Positions 26,621 through 38,493 of a DNA stretch of 64,000 nucleotides are shown piece by piece. A program made the translations under genes and the position numbers. The notes below the pieces were generated by a model. It had not been told where the DNA came from, did not search any database, and saw only the letters and a program-made list of their open reading frames with translations. Source of the stretch: Corynebacterium sp. NML140438 (GTDB taxonomy: Bacteria > Actinomycetota > Actinomycetes > Mycobacteriales > Mycobacteriaceae); the NCBI RefSeq assembly GCF_001875725.1, contig NZ_MLCQ01000017.1, positions 310,001 to 374,000 of the forward strand. Reading direction: 5' to 3'. The first letter of the stretch is position 1; each line of letters opens with the position of its first letter.

Positions 26621-27370
26621 CTACTCGCCTTTCGATACCTTTGCGACGGCCTCTAGCGCCTCACTGAGCGTGAAACGCCGCTCATAGAGCGCCTTGCCAA
26701 TAATGACCGAATCAATCCCCTCGTCAGCGTAACGCGCAACGTCGACGACATCATCGAGAGAAGCAATACCACCAGAAGCTGTGATGTTCGCGTCTGTTGC
26801 CGCGGCAACTTCACGCAAAAGTTCGATGTTCGGCCCCGCGAGCGTGCCATCCTTGCTGACGTCGGTGACCACGAAACGGCTGCAACCGACGGCATCGAAA
26901 CGCTCCAGCACCTCCCACAGGTCACCCCCATCAGAGGTCCACCCGTTGCCCTTCGTGCGCCACTCGCCGTCGGTTTCTCGAACTGCAATATCGATTGCAA
27001 TCTTGTCGCCGTAGCGCTCAATCAGCTGGCAGGTCCAGTCTGGTTGTTGCAGCGCCGCGGTACCAATGTTGACACGCTTCGCGCCAGTGGCAAGCGCGCG
27101 TTCGAGGCTGGCGTCGTCACGAATGCCGCCTGTCAGCTCGACAGCGATTCCCAGCTGCGCAGTGATTTCCGCCATCAATTCATGATTCGAGCCGCGCCCA
27201 AACGCAGCGTCCAAATCCACAAAGTGGAGCCACTCAGCTCCTTGGTCTTCCCACCGGCGAGCAGCCTCCAGAGGGTCCCCGTAGCTTTTCTCGGTTCCGG
27301 CTTCCCCTTGGTCCAGCCGCACGGCCTGACCTTGGACAACATCTACAGCAGGCAACAAGGTAAAAGTCAT
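26621..27370 (-). CDS. hisA: ProFAR isomerase HisA
   Basis: HisA isomerises ProFAR to PRFAR in histidine synthesis. The 249-residue TIM barrel has LLPAVDVVQGQAVRL at the N-terminus, HFVDLDAAFG near 50, TGGIRDD near 82, VTDVSKDGTLAGPN near 170-183 and ASGGI. Some actinobacterial HisA proteins are bifunctional (PriA, also acting in tryptophan synthesis). That cannot be decided here, although the presence of a degenerate TrpC next door makes the question relevant. I use the ATG at 27368-27370 because MTFTLLPAVDVV matches the family N-terminus. Confidence 0.96.
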   Translation of the reverse strand: MTFTLLPAVDVVQGQAVRLDQGEAGTEKSYGDPLEAARRWEDQGAEWLHFVDLDAAFGRGSNHELMAEITAQLGIAVELTGGIRDDASLERALATGAKRVNIGTAALQQPDWTCQLIERYGDKIAIDIAVRETDGEWRTKGNGWTSDGGDLWEVLERFDAVGCSRFVVTDVSKDGTLAGPNIELLREVAAATDANITASGGIASLDDVVDVARYADEGIDSVIIGKALYERRFTLSEALEAVAKVSKGE

Positions 27371-27409
27371 GGTGCTCATCATATCCAACTCGACTGGCTC
27401 CGGAGGTCT

Positions 27410-28063
27410 CTATAGCGTCTTGACCCAGTTTTCTAGCAAGTGCAGCCCAGCATCGCCAGACTTTTCCGGGTGGAACTGCGTCGCCCATAGCGGACCATTT
27501 TCGACGGCGGCTACGAACCTGTCTCCCCCGTGCTCCGACCAATGCACCAGTGGCGGCGCGATGAACTCATCAGCTTGCAACGTCCATTCGCGCACGCCGT
27601 AGGAATGTACGAAGTAGAACCGCTCATCGGCGTCAATGCCGTCGAACATGCGTGAACCGTCGACAGTATCGACGGTGTTCCACCCCATGTGTGGAAGCAC
27701 AGGGGCTTGGAGCTTTTCGACGGTTCCCGGCCACTCCTCCAGCCCAGCGGTGTCGATCCCGTGCTCCACACCGCGCTCGAACAGAATCTGCATCCCAACG
27801 CAGATGCCAAGGACAGGACGCCCGCCAGCAAGGCGCTGACCGATAATCCGGCCGCCATGCATCGCCTGCAATCCCCGCATGCACGCGTCAAACGCTCCGA
27901 CCCCTGGAACAAGTAGGCCAGCAGCCTCGACTGCCACTCCGGGGTCTGAGGTAACGCTCACGCGTGCCCCAACTTGTTCGAGGGCGCGCTGAGCGGATCG
28001 GATATTTCCTGCCCCGTAATCAAGCAGTGCAACATGGGGTTGTGGCATGTCGTTCACAGTCAT
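27410..28063 (-). CDS. hisH: Imidazole glycerol phosphate synthase glutaminase subunit HisH
   Basis: HisH hydrolyses glutamine and channels ammonia to HisF. The 217-residue class I amidotransferase has [11 protein letters not shown] near residue 14, [13 protein letters not shown] with the nucleophilic Cys near residue 86, PHMGWNTV near 123 and QFHPEKSG with the catalytic His and Glu near 195-197. An alternative ATG five codons in (MPQPHVALL, at 28048) is possible because neither start has a clear ribosome site. hisA follows after 39 bases. Confidence 0.96.
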   Translation of the reverse strand: MTVNDMPQPHVALLDYGAGNIRSAQRALEQVGARVSVTSDPGVAVEAAGLLVPGVGAFDACMRGLQAMHGGRIIGQRLAGGRPVLGICVGMQILFERGVEHGIDTAGLEEWPGTVEKLQAPVLPHMGWNTVDTVDGSRMFDGIDADERFYFVHSYGVREWTLQADEFIAPPLVHWSEHGGDRFVAAVENGPLWATQFHPEKSGDAGLHLLENWVKTL

Positions 28064-28074
28064 GGAAACTGATT

Positions 28075-29376
28075 CTAGCGCCCATTTCTCCGGTAGAGGC
28101 GCGGGGGCTGCACATTTTTTAGACGCACCGACAAATTATTCACCTCGACGACGCGGTGCTTACCCAGTTGCCTATCCAACAGCGTGATCACCACGCCGAT
28201 CAGGATCACAGCCGCCGCGATCCCAAACATCGGGGTGAACATCATCATGGTCAGCAGCATGCCGTACATCGTCGACCCCAATCCTGTGCCGCCATCGAAA
28301 GCGATATTCCAAACAGCGGAAGCCTCGGAACTCTTCGAACGGGGAAGGCGGTAAAACATCAGGGTCAGCGCCTCGTTCTGCACCGCGCCGAAACCGGCGC
28401 CATAGATCAGGGCTGCCAACGCCATCCACCACACCGGCAGGTCGAGCAGCAGGATGAGTGCTATCACGAAGACACCGGCTGCGGAGATGAACTGGCATGG
28501 AATCAGGATGCTGCCCGGGTACCCCTTGCGGTCCATGACCCGGCCAGCAGCGTAGCGCGACAGCATGGACGCAAAGTTCATCACGCCCAGCATCACCCCG
28601 CCAAGGGCCGCGCCCTTCGCGGGATCGAGGTCGCGCATTGCCGCAGGAAGGAAGTTTGTGATCGCCCCGTACGCGGAGGTCACGAACATTAGCGCCATGC
28701 CCGGAACAAGCACAAGACGCCACATCGGGACATGGACATTCGCGACGCTCAGCTCGTCGCGACTCGATCGCGGCACAGCTGGGATAAACAGGCAGGCCAC
28801 CAAGGAGGCGAGACCGATGCCCGCCGCGATGTAGTACACAGCGTTATAGCCGATGAGGTTGGCGAGCGCGAGGCCCGACGGCAGTCCAACCATCTGGGAC
28901 AATCCCACCATGATGCCAAGGGTGCCCGTCGCCCGGCCCAAGAGACGGCGTGGCACGAGCTCTGCGACGACAGCTGCTTCCGCGACAGTCAAAGCACCAA
29001 ACCCGACCCCACGGATCGCGCTGACGGTCAGCACCGTACCGGCTTCCATACCAAGCGCATAAGCAAATGCTGGAACGCCCAGCAGCAGCGACGACAGCCC
29101 CATAATCAGGCCGAAACCAAACTTGCGCAGCAGCACAGGCGTCATCATCTGTGTCAGTACTGTCGCCAGCATGAACACGCCAGTGGTCAGGCCTGCAAGC
29201 GTTTCAGTTCCCCCCGCATCAAGCACCGCTGTAGGAATCACCGGCAACAAGATCGCCCATGCGACGAAGGCTGTCATTACCGCGAGCAACACGGGCTTCA
29301 TGCCACGTGCTTTCCAAACGCTCGAGACCGAGTTGATTTCCTCAACAGTAAGCGGTGTTGGTGGGAAGAACTTCAA
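28075..29376 (-). CDS. MFS transporter encoded within the his operon (orf2)
   Basis: This 433-residue major facilitator has about twelve hydrophobic segments, with a helix 2-3 loop typical of the superfamily ([14 protein letters not shown]). The second half has a similar loop, [14 protein letters not shown]. It sits between orf1 and hisH. The same arrangement (hisDCB-orf1-orf2-hisHA-impA-hisFI) is described for C. glutamicum. Substrate and direction are unknown; drug or amino-acid efflux is only an inference from location. The start is TTG at 29374-29376 with GGAGG 9 bases upstream, inside the end of orf1. The start codon lies one base past the orf1 stop. Confidence 0.88.
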   Translation of the reverse strand: MKFFPPTPLTVEEINSVSSVWKARGMKPVLLAVMTAFVAWAILLPVIPTAVLDAGGTETLAGLTTGVFMLATVLTQMMTPVLLRKFGFGLIMGLSSLLLGVPAFAYALGMEAGTVLTVSAIRGVGFGALTVAEAAVVAELVPRRLLGRATGTLGIMVGLSQMVGLPSGLALANLIGYNAVYYIAAGIGLASLVACLFIPAVPRSSRDELSVANVHVPMWRLVLVPGMALMFVTSAYGAITNFLPAAMRDLDPAKGAALGGVMLGVMNFASMLSRYAAGRVMDRKGYPGSILIPCQFISAAGVFVIALILLLDLPVWWMALAALIYGAGFGAVQNEALTLMFYRLPRSKSSEASAVWNIAFDGGTGLGSTMYGMLLTMMMFTPMFGIAAAVILIGVVITLLDRQLGKHRVVEVNNLSVRLKNVQPPRLYRRNGR

Positions 29377-29377
29377 A

Positions 29378-29554
29378 CTACATAACCTCCATCATTGCCA
29401 TCAGTGCAAGCGCCAGCGCGAGCGCAGTAGCTAAGGCTAACACTGCGGTCGGCACCCTCAACCCTCGCTGGTACGTTGACCACACTCCGCCTGCCAGCAC
29501 ACCAGCTAAGACGAAGAGGCCAAGCACAGCCATGCTTGCTGGAATGCCTCCCAC

Positions 29555-29566
<12 letters not shown>
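29378..29566 (-). CDS. Small membrane protein of the his operon (orf1, 62 residues)
   Basis: This gene of 62 codons fills the gap between hisB and the MFS gene. The product begins [16 protein letters not shown] and has two hydrophobic helices (about residues 11-29 and 40-58) separated by a basic loop ([11 protein letters not shown]). The second helix is almost pure Ala/Leu. The GTG start overlaps the end of hisB by 12 bases, and the stop is one base before the TTG of the MFS gene, whose ribosome site lies inside it. This points to coupling through hisB-orf1-MFS. No function is known. The start codon is uncertain because AAAGG directly abuts the GTG. Confidence 0.7.
29386..29390 (-). promoter_or_regulatory. 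Ribosome binding site deciding the MFS TTG start
   Basis: GGAGG on the minus strand within the last codons of orf1, 9 bases before TTG at 29374-29376. An ATG in between is in the orf1 frame and is followed directly by its TAG stop. Confidence 0.7.
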
Positions 29567-32590
<3,024 letters not shown>

Positions 32591-32598
32591 TTTCGTGT

Positions 32599-32603
32599 CT
32601 CCC
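32599..32603 (-). promoter_or_regulatory. Ribosome binding site deciding the hisD start
   Basis: GGGAG on the minus strand, 8 bases before the ATG at 32588-32590. Confidence 0.7.
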
Positions 32604-32638
32604 ACATTCAACAAACGAGCACAGTACGTACCGCATTT

Positions 32639-32644
32639 ATTGTA
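32639..32644 (-). promoter_or_regulatory. Predicted -10 element of the his operon
   Basis: TACAAT on the minus strand in the 132-base region between hisD and the upstream membrane-protein gene. It would give a leader of roughly 40 bases. I found no T-box antiterminator sequence in the region. Confidence 0.5.
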
Positions 32645-32722
32645 TTCACCGGCAGACAGGAAAAAGCTGTTCAGACTAAATAGGACGTCGCCCCAGAACT
32701 TTCACCCAGAGAATATGGCGGT

Positions 32723-33259
32723 TCACACTATTTCGGGGGTGTCGAGAGATTGCAGTACGAGACGCCACCACGCAACTATCCCGGTGACCAACGGCGCGAG
32801 GCACAGCACCACGCTCGACGTAACAGGCGGGAATACGCTAATCCGTTGCCCGTCCTCAAATCCTTCGGCGTGCTCAGGCATTGCAATAAGCCAGTCGGTG
32901 ACGATTCCACCGATGGCCAACACAACTGCTCCCGCGAGCGCCGCAACGACAAGCTGCCAGGCAAACCACGTAAACTGGCCACCACCTCGGCGGCCCCTGC
33001 CCGCAACGCCGACGATCAACCCGACTACCAACAGGACTATTGCCAGCCACCCCAGCCCGGCAAACTGGGCGTTCTTCACAGTCTCAACTTGATCAATAAC
33101 GAACGCGCCATCGGACACGACGGCCACTATTGGGGGACGTAGCCACGCCCACACTCCCCCACCGATTACTCCGCTGACGAGCCCAACGAAAAGAAGGCCG
33201 GCGCCAGCGTGGATCGTGGCGCGCGGCCTTGAGTCGGGCTGTGGTTGTGCTAGTTGCAC
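32723..33259 (-). CDS. Membrane protein of unknown function (four hydrophobic segments)
   Basis: I do not recognise this 178-residue protein with certainty; it resembles the actinobacterial DUF2567 membrane proteins in layout. Hydrophobic segments lie near residues 18-40, 66-86, 102-124 and 146-166. A Gly/Arg-rich loop (GRGRRGGGQF) lies between the second and third. The GTG start overlaps the end of the upstream lipoprotein gene by ten bases, so the two are translationally linked and may act together at the membrane. Confidence 0.65.
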   Translation of the reverse strand: MQLAQPQPDSRPRATIHAGAGLLFVGLVSGVIGGGVWAWLRPPIVAVVSDGAFVIDQVETVKNAQFAGLGWLAIVLLVVGLIVGVAGRGRRGGGQFTWFAWQLVVAALAGAVVLAIGGIVTDWLIAMPEHAEGFEDGQRISVFPPVTSSVVLCLAPLVTGIVAWWRLVLQSLDTPEIV

Positions 33260-33939
33260 AGCTTCCAGCGGCCGTCTTCGTGGGTGAAGAGCTGAGTCTG
33301 GGTCTTTTCACCCTCGGAGTTATTCGACTTCACCGTCGCCGAAGCATGGTCGCCATCGACGCGAACGTCACTGAGTGAGATTTCAGTCTTCGGGATTTCA
33401 ATCGCCTGGCCGGCTTCTTCCTGCATACGTGCAGCCTGCTCAATCACCTCGAGGGAAACGCCTTGACGTTCCATCTCCTCCAGCGCAGGCTCAGTGATCT
33501 TCTTACAGGAGTTATCCAAAATGACGCGCGTCCACTTTTCGAAAGACTCTGGGTTCGTCACCTTGCGAACCACGTCTTCCATTTCCTTGCGCTGCGCTTC
33601 GGTGCCTTCTTTACCGCCCTCGATTGGCTCGAAAGTTGGAACAGCAAACTCTCCGTCCTCAAACGGGTTCGCAATCGTTGGGATCGCGCCCGGCTCCCCC
33701 TGCGCGTCCGTCTGCTTTTTATCGTCGGACTTCTTCTTGTCCTTTTCGTCCTTCTTCGGTTCTTCCTTCGCGGGCTTCTCGCCCTTATCCTTCTCGGAAG
33801 CCGCCGAATTCGGAGCGCTGGCAGCGGTGGACAGCCCGCCGCCCGCGGTCTCGTCATCAGAGCCACACGCTGTCAATGACATTGCCAATGCAACAACTGC
33901 AGCTGCAGCAACCTTGGAACCAGTGGTGGAAATCCTCAC
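33250..33939 (-). CDS. Lipoprotein with a charged linker and NTF2-like C-terminal domain
   Basis: The 229-residue product has a lipoprotein signal peptide with lipobox LTAC (Cys25). A highly charged Lys/Glu/Asp linker (about residues 48-82) follows. A C-terminal domain ends in VRVDGDHASATV and HEDGRWKLC, a pattern seen in small NTF2-like or DUF4878-type lipoprotein domains. The GTG start has an AAGGAGAG site 7 bases upstream. It overlaps the membrane-protein gene downstream by ten bases. The function is unknown. A perfect palindrome lies 25 bases upstream of the start. Confidence 0.8.
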   Translation of the reverse strand: MRISTTGSKVAAAAVVALAMSLTACGSDDETAGGGLSTAASAPNSAASEKDKGEKPAKEEPKKDEKDKKKSDDKKQTDAQGEPGAIPTIANPFEDGEFAVPTFEPIEGGKEGTEAQRKEMEDVVRKVTNPESFEKWTRVILDNSCKKITEPALEEMERQGVSLEVIEQAARMQEEAGQAIEIPKTEISLSDVRVDGDHASATVKSNNSEGEKTQTQLFTHEDGRWKLCN

Positions 33940-33963
33940 GACGTATCTCTCCTTACAGCGACC

Positions 33964-33980
33964 GGCACAACTGTTGTGCC
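33964..33980. promoter_or_regulatory. Perfect palindrome between the lipoprotein and TetR genes, possible operator
   Basis: Two 8-base arms (GGCACAAC and GTTGTGCC) around one central base, in the 194-base divergent region between the lipoprotein (start 33939) and a TetR regulator (start 34134). Its size and symmetry fit a TetR-family operator. A hairpin in the lipoprotein leader is an alternative. The rest of 33940-34133 shows only the TetR -10 element. Confidence 0.45.
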
Positions 33981-34119
33981 CAGCCTGTTACGTTAAAAAT
34001 CGTTGATGCCAATTTTAACCACGCATTGCTGCTGGCCTAATTACGCCCCGGTACCAAGCATCTGAACACTCTCTGTGAACTTGTTGTAAACGTCGGTCCC
34101 CTTACCACCCAACGGCAGG

Positions 34120-34125
34120 TAACAT
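34120..34125 (+). promoter_or_regulatory. Predicted -10 element of the TetR gene
   Basis: TAACAT with 8 bases to the ATG at 34134, predicting a leaderless mRNA. Confidence 0.5.
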
Positions 34126-34133
34126 GGGCGTAC

Positions 34134-34703
34134 ATGCACCTGTCCGTGGATCAGATCACGATCACTGCGATGGATTTACTCCGGTCATACGGCCTAGCCG
34201 ATGTGTCAATGCGCAGGATCGCCAAGGAGCTCGACGTCGCACCGTCGGCACTGTACTGGCACGTGGCAAGTAAGCAAGACTTAGTAGCGCGCCTCGCCGA
34301 GCGCATTGTCGCACCAATTACGGACCCTTCTTTGCCGACCCTTTCGACGAAAGACGCGGCGACGCTCCTCCGCAAATGCTTACTCAGTATCCGAGATGGG
34401 GCTGAGGTAACGGTCACAGCCGTTGGCAACCCGGAATCTCCGATACACTCCCAGCTCCAACGCTTTTTCATCACATCATTGACGGGAGAGGTCGAAGGGG
34501 CGTCGATAACTCGACTCCGCGCAGCCGCCGACGCACTTCTTCACCTCATCCTGGGCAGCGCCCTCGTGCAGCAAACCGAATCACAGCTGGTAACAGCCAC
34601 AAAACCGAAGGAATCCTTGATCCATTCCCCCATTGACGAGCGCGAGGAAGCATTTGCTTACTCCATCGATCTCATCGTTCGGGGAATGCACGCTGACTGT
34701 TGA
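34134..34703 (+). CDS. TetR family transcriptional regulator
   Basis: This 189-residue protein has an N-terminal helix-turn-helix (about residues 4-50; SYGLADVSMRRIAKELDVA followed by ALYWHVASKQDLVARLAE, the usual TetR end of the DNA-binding domain). A helical ligand-binding domain follows that I cannot assign. It is divergent from the lipoprotein/membrane-protein pair and 64 bases upstream of glgX on the same strand. Either could be its target, and the palindrome at 33964-33980 is the best operator candidate. Confidence 0.9.
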   Translation: MHLSVDQITITAMDLLRSYGLADVSMRRIAKELDVAPSALYWHVASKQDLVARLAERIVAPITDPSLPTLSTKDAATLLRKCLLSIRDGAEVTVTAVGNPESPIHSQLQRFFITSLTGEVEGASITRLRAAADALLHLILGSALVQQTESQLVTATKPKESLIHSPIDEREEAFAYSIDLIVRGMHADC

Positions 34704-34753
34704 CGGCCGGACTGGCGCGAGTTTCGCAATGCGTCGAACTTCTGAGGGTGCAC

Positions 34754-34759
34754 TATGGT
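34754..34759 (+). promoter_or_regulatory. Predicted -10 element of glgX
   Basis: TATGGT with 8 bases to the ATG at 34768 and no Shine-Dalgarno sequence. A leaderless mRNA is predicted. Confidence 0.5.
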
Positions 34760-34767
34760 AATTCCTT

Positions 34768-36951
34768 ATGACTCAAAGCTCTTCTTCCCCAAAGCCCGCG
34801 GATGAGGTTGTCGTGTGGCCTGGTTCCTCGTACCCGCTAGGTTCTACCTACGACGGTGCCGGAACGAATTTCACACTCTTTTCAAGAGTTGCGGAGAAAG
34901 TTGAACTTTGCCTCATCGACGATGAAGGCGCAGAGACTCGCATAGAACTTGAAGAGGTAGACAACCACGTTTGGCACGCCTACCTTCCCGGAATTACCCC
35001 TGGACAGCGATACGGCTACCGTGTTCACGGCCCCTGGGACCCGGCGAACGGCAAACGCTGCGATGCAAACAAGCTGCTCGTTGACCCCTACGCCCGCGCG
35101 TTCGACGGCGACTTCTCGCAGCATTCTTCGCTCTTTTCATACGACATCAACGCAGAGGTCCCGGGCACCGGCCGTAACGAGGAAGACTCGTTGGGTCACA
35201 CGATGCTCTCTGTCGTCATCAACCCCTTCTTCGACTGGGGTGATGATCGCGCACCTCGCATCCCTGATGAGGAAACTGTCATCTACGAATGCCATGTCAA
35301 AGGCATGACCCAGACACACCCCGACGTGCCGGAAAACCTTCGTGGCACCTACGCTGGCATGGCTCACCCCGCGGTGGTGAACTATCTCAAGGACTTGGGC
35401 GTCACCTCCGTTGAGCTCCTGCCGGTCCACCAGTTCCTGCAAGACGGTCGACTGCGCGACCTTGGGCTGCGCAACTACTGGGGCTATAACACCTTTGGTT
35501 TCTTTGCTCCCGAGAACAACTATGCAGCTGCTGCGCAGCCAAGCGACGCCGTCGCCGAGTTCAAGGGCATGGTTCGGGCGTACCACGAGGCTGGCATGGA
35601 AGTCATCCTTGACGTCGTATACAACCACACTGCCGAAGGCAACCACCTCGGCCCCACCATTGCATTCCGCGGGATCGACAATGAGGCGTACTACCGCCTC
35701 GTGCATGAAGACAAGTTCCATTACATGGACTACACCGGCACCGGCAACTCCTTCAACGTGCGCGACCCGCACTCGCTGCAGCTCATCATGGATTCTCTGC
35801 GGTACTGGGTCACGGAGATGCGCGTCGACGGCTTCCGCTTCGACTTGGCGTCAACCCTCGCTCGCGAGTTTTCAGATGTAGACCGCCTAGCCACCTTCTT
35901 CGACCTCGTCCAGCAGGACCCGGTTGTTTCCCAGGTAAAACTCATTGCCGAGCCATGGGACGTCGGCGAAGGCGGTTACCAGGTGGGGAACTTCCCCGCT
36001 TTGTGGAGTGAGTGGAACGGGAAGTACCGCGACACCATGCGCGAATTCTGGCGCGGAGAGCCCGCCACGCTTGGTGAGTTCGCGTCCCGCCTGACGGGAT
36101 CCTCGGACTTGTACCAGCACAATGGCCGTCGCCCTACTGCGTCGATCAACTTCATTACGGCCCACGACGGCTTTACGTTGAATGATCTGGTGTCCTACAA
36201 CCACAAGCACAACGAGGCTAATGGCGAGGACAACCGCGACGGCGAAAGCCACAACCGTTCCTGGAACTGTGGCGTCGAGGGGCCAACGGACGACCCAGAG
36301 GTTAACCAGCTGCGTGCGCAACAGCGTCGCAACTTCTTGACGACGCTGCTGCTCTCCCAGGGCACGCCGATGATCTCCCACGGTGATGAGCTTGCCCGCA
36401 CCCAGGGCGGCAACAACAACGTGTACTGCCAGGACAACGAAATTGCGTGGATGAACTGGGCGCAGCTCGACGACGGTGAGCAGCTGCACGAATTCACCAA
36501 GAGGCTCATCGCTATCCGCAAGGCTCACCCGGTCTTTCGTAGGCGCCGATTCTTGGAGGGCGGTGCGCTTGGCACGGATGCAGTCGACCGCGAGATTGCT
36601 TGGCTGGTCCCGTCCGGCGAACTGATGACGCAGTCTGACTGGGACTTCGCCTTCGGCAAGGCGTTGATGGTGTACTTCAACGGCGACGCCATCGCGGAAC
36701 CGGACGCTCGCGGGCAGCGCGTGCATGACGATTCGTTCATCTTGATGTTTAACGCCCATTACGAAGATATCGAGTTCACGTTGCCTTCACAGGAGTTCGG
36801 ATCGAGCTGGGAGGTCCTCATCGATACCACCGAGCCGTTGGGGTACCCCGCAAGCACGGTGACGATCGATGCTTCCGAGACCACAGTCGTCCCGGCGCGC
36901 TCCACCGTGGTGCTGAAGCAAATCGGCGCTCCGGTTCGCGAAGAGGCGTAA
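34768..36951 (+). CDS. glgX: Glycogen debranching enzyme GlgX (isoamylase type, TreX)
   Basis: It hydrolyses alpha-1,6 branches in glycogen and in phosphorylase limit dextrins. The 727-residue protein has an N-terminal carbohydrate-binding domain (PLGSTYDGAGTNFTLFS) and a GH13 barrel. Barrel motifs are VIYECHVKGMT, EVILDVVYNHTAEG, DGFRFDLAS (nucleophile Asp), LIAEPWDVG (acid/base Glu) and ITAHDGFTLND (third acid). It also carries the GlgX-type KGMTQTHPDVP segment. It works with GlgP and with TreY/TreZ encoded nearby. A strong terminator follows. Confidence 0.96.
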   Translation: MTQSSSSPKPADEVVVWPGSSYPLGSTYDGAGTNFTLFSRVAEKVELCLIDDEGAETRIELEEVDNHVWHAYLPGITPGQRYGYRVHGPWDPANGKRCDANKLLVDPYARAFDGDFSQHSSLFSYDINAEVPGTGRNEEDSLGHTMLSVVINPFFDWGDDRAPRIPDEETVIYECHVKGMTQTHPDVPENLRGTYAGMAHPAVVNYLKDLGVTSVELLPVHQFLQDGRLRDLGLRNYWGYNTFGFFAPENNYAAAAQPSDAVAEFKGMVRAYHEAGMEVILDVVYNHTAEGNHLGPTIAFRGIDNEAYYRLVHEDKFHYMDYTGTGNSFNVRDPHSLQLIMDSLRYWVTEMRVDGFRFDLASTLAREFSDVDRLATFFDLVQQDPVVSQVKLIAEPWDVGEGGYQVGNFPALWSEWNGKYRDTMREFWRGEPATLGEFASRLTGSSDLYQHNGRRPTASINFITAHDGFTLNDLVSYNHKHNEANGEDNRDGESHNRSWNCGVEGPTDDPEVNQLRAQQRRNFLTTLLLSQGTPMISHGDELARTQGGNNNVYCQDNEIAWMNWAQLDDGEQLHEFTKRLIAIRKAHPVFRRRRFLEGGALGTDAVDREIAWLVPSGELMTQSDWDFAFGKALMVYFNGDAIAEPDARGQRVHDDSFILMFNAHYEDIEFTLPSQEFGSSWEVLIDTTEPLGYPASTVTIDASETTVVPARSTVVLKQIGAPVREEA

Positions 36952-36983
36952 GACCTGGGTGTTTGCCCACTGGAAAGTTCGTG

Positions 36984-37028
36984 TCCGGTAGGTGAGTAGT
37001 ATGTGTGCTACTCACCTACCGGATTTTT
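36984..37028 (+). terminator. Strong intrinsic terminator after glgX
   Basis: A perfect 16-base-pair stem (36984-36999 with 37008-37023), an 8-base loop and five T residues. It ends only 17 bases before the next start codon. Confidence 0.9.
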
Positions 37029-37032
37029 GATT

Positions 37033-37036
37033 GGAG
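37033..37036 (+). promoter_or_regulatory. Ribosome binding site deciding the exonuclease GTG start
   Basis: GGAG 9 bases before the GTG at 37046. The TTG at 37031 would overlap this site and is therefore rejected as the start. Confidence 0.55.
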
Positions 37037-37045
37037 CAATGCCCT

Positions 37046-38449
37046 GTGATTACTTCCTGCCGTGCAACGTTGAGTGTTTCGAATACACAGCTGGTTGTAA
37101 CTCCAACTGCGTTGGAGGCTGCACTCACTGGTTCGAGCGAGCCAGTGAGCATTCCGATCGAGGGGATCACGCAGGTCGTGATTTCAGAAGGCGATGGTTG
37201 GAGCACCGGTACGGTGAGCGTTGCTTCAGGTGACAGCGTCGTCGAGATTACGTTTGCGCCGGGTGCGGGTGACTCCATGCGCGAGCTTGAATCTGCTATT
37301 GCGGCTGCGCAGCGTGGCGACGCCCCTTCGTCTGACTCGGCGTCGGATATGTCGGACGGTGTTCATGGTTTTAGTTTCGTTGCTTTCGATGTAGAAACCG
37401 CGAACCAGCAGTGGGGCTCTGTCTGCCAAATTGGCGCGGTGAAGGTGATCGATGGCGTTGAGTCTGACCGGGTGTCCTGGCTGTGTACACCACCGGATCG
37501 GTGGGCAGAGTTTGATCCGCATAACGTGGCGATTCATGGGATTCGTCAGGAAGATGTAGAGAATGCTCCAAGCGCGGCTGAGTGTATTTCGAAGCTGGTC
37601 GAGTTCGCTGGTGATCTCCCGCTGGTCGCGCATAACGCATATTTTGATAGCTCTGCGTTGTTCCAAGCAGCTACGGCAAGCGGTATGGAGGCTCCGCAGT
37701 TGCTCTTCGGGTGTTCGTTGGCGCAGGCGCGTTCGTTCGACCTTGACGTGGAAAATCACAAGCTGCCCACGCTGGCGACACACTTTGGCGTGCCCCTGGA
37801 GCAACACCACGATGCCTGCGCGGATGCTGCGGCGTGTGCGGGGATCATGGTGGGTTTGGCGCGTCAAGCGCACTACCAGGGTTCACTTGTGGGGTTCGTT
37901 CATGATGCTGGTTTCACCTTGGGGGCGATCGATGCGCAGCGTGTCACTCCCGTGTTGAGGGATCGCTCCGGCGCGGGCAGGGCGCTGCAGGCAGAACAGA
38001 TCGCGAAGGGTGGCGTCGAAGCTGGCGCCGCTGCGGTGCCTGCGCCGGCGGGTAGCAACCAGGCTGGGCCTTCCGCAACGAGCACGCGGAAAGAAAATTC
38101 TGGGCGCAAGCCTGCGCCTTGGCAGGCTGTGGCAACCCCAGACACAGTGCCAGAACCAGCGCTCGACGCGGACCCGTCGTCGCCACTATTTGGGCAAAAC
38201 GTGACGCTGACTGGTGAGTTTTCTCCGTTTGATAAGGGTGCACTGTGGCAAGGCATCGCGGCTCATGGCGGCCAGGTGGGCAAGAACGTCACAAAGAAGA
38301 CCACCATCCTTGTGGTTGGTGAATGGGGGTCGATGACTTCGAAGGAGAAGCGGGCTCGGCAGCTCATTGAACAGGGCCAAGACCTGGCGATTTGGAAGGC
38401 TGAGCAGCTGCTTGATGCGTTGGGACTGAACGAGGACCCACCGTTCTAG
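37046..38449 (+). CDS. DEDDh exonuclease with N-terminal small domain and C-terminal BRCT domain
   Basis: The 467-residue protein has three parts. Residues 1-90 form a small beta-rich domain of the bacterial PH-like type (tentative). The DnaQ-like 3'-5' exonuclease follows (about 105-275): FVAFDVETAN (motif I), LVAHNAYFDSSAL (motif II) and HHDACADAAACAGI (motif III with catalytic His). After a Pro/Ala-rich linker the last 80 residues are a BRCT domain (LFGQNVTLTGEFS, AAHGGQVGKNVTKKTTILVVG). The layout suggests a DNA repair or proofreading nuclease recruited by its BRCT domain. It is separated from glgX by a terminator, so its promoter must overlap the hairpin region or be weak. Confidence 0.88.
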   Translation: MITSCRATLSVSNTQLVVTPTALEAALTGSSEPVSIPIEGITQVVISEGDGWSTGTVSVASGDSVVEITFAPGAGDSMRELESAIAAAQRGDAPSSDSASDMSDGVHGFSFVAFDVETANQQWGSVCQIGAVKVIDGVESDRVSWLCTPPDRWAEFDPHNVAIHGIRQEDVENAPSAAECISKLVEFAGDLPLVAHNAYFDSSALFQAATASGMEAPQLLFGCSLAQARSFDLDVENHKLPTLATHFGVPLEQHHDACADAAACAGIMVGLARQAHYQGSLVGFVHDAGFTLGAIDAQRVTPVLRDRSGAGRALQAEQIAKGGVEAGAAAVPAPAGSNQAGPSATSTRKENSGRKPAPWQAVATPDTVPEPALDADPSSPLFGQNVTLTGEFSPFDKGALWQGIAAHGGQVGKNVTKKTTILVVGEWGSMTSKEKRARQLIEQGQDLAIWKAEQLLDALGLNEDPPF

Positions 38450-38493
38450 AACTTCTTGGGAACCGTTCTCGGGATTGAGGGGTCTAACTACAT

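Noticed and set aside
29532..29534. ATG considered as the start of the small his-operon membrane protein
   Set aside because: A recount showed it is out of frame with the hydrophobic reading frame. The in-frame start nearest hisB is the GTG at 29564-29566.
32591..32722. Possible T-box or attenuator upstream of hisD
   Set aside because: No T-box core, no terminator hairpin and no His-rich leader peptide is visible. The predicted leader is only about 40 bases.
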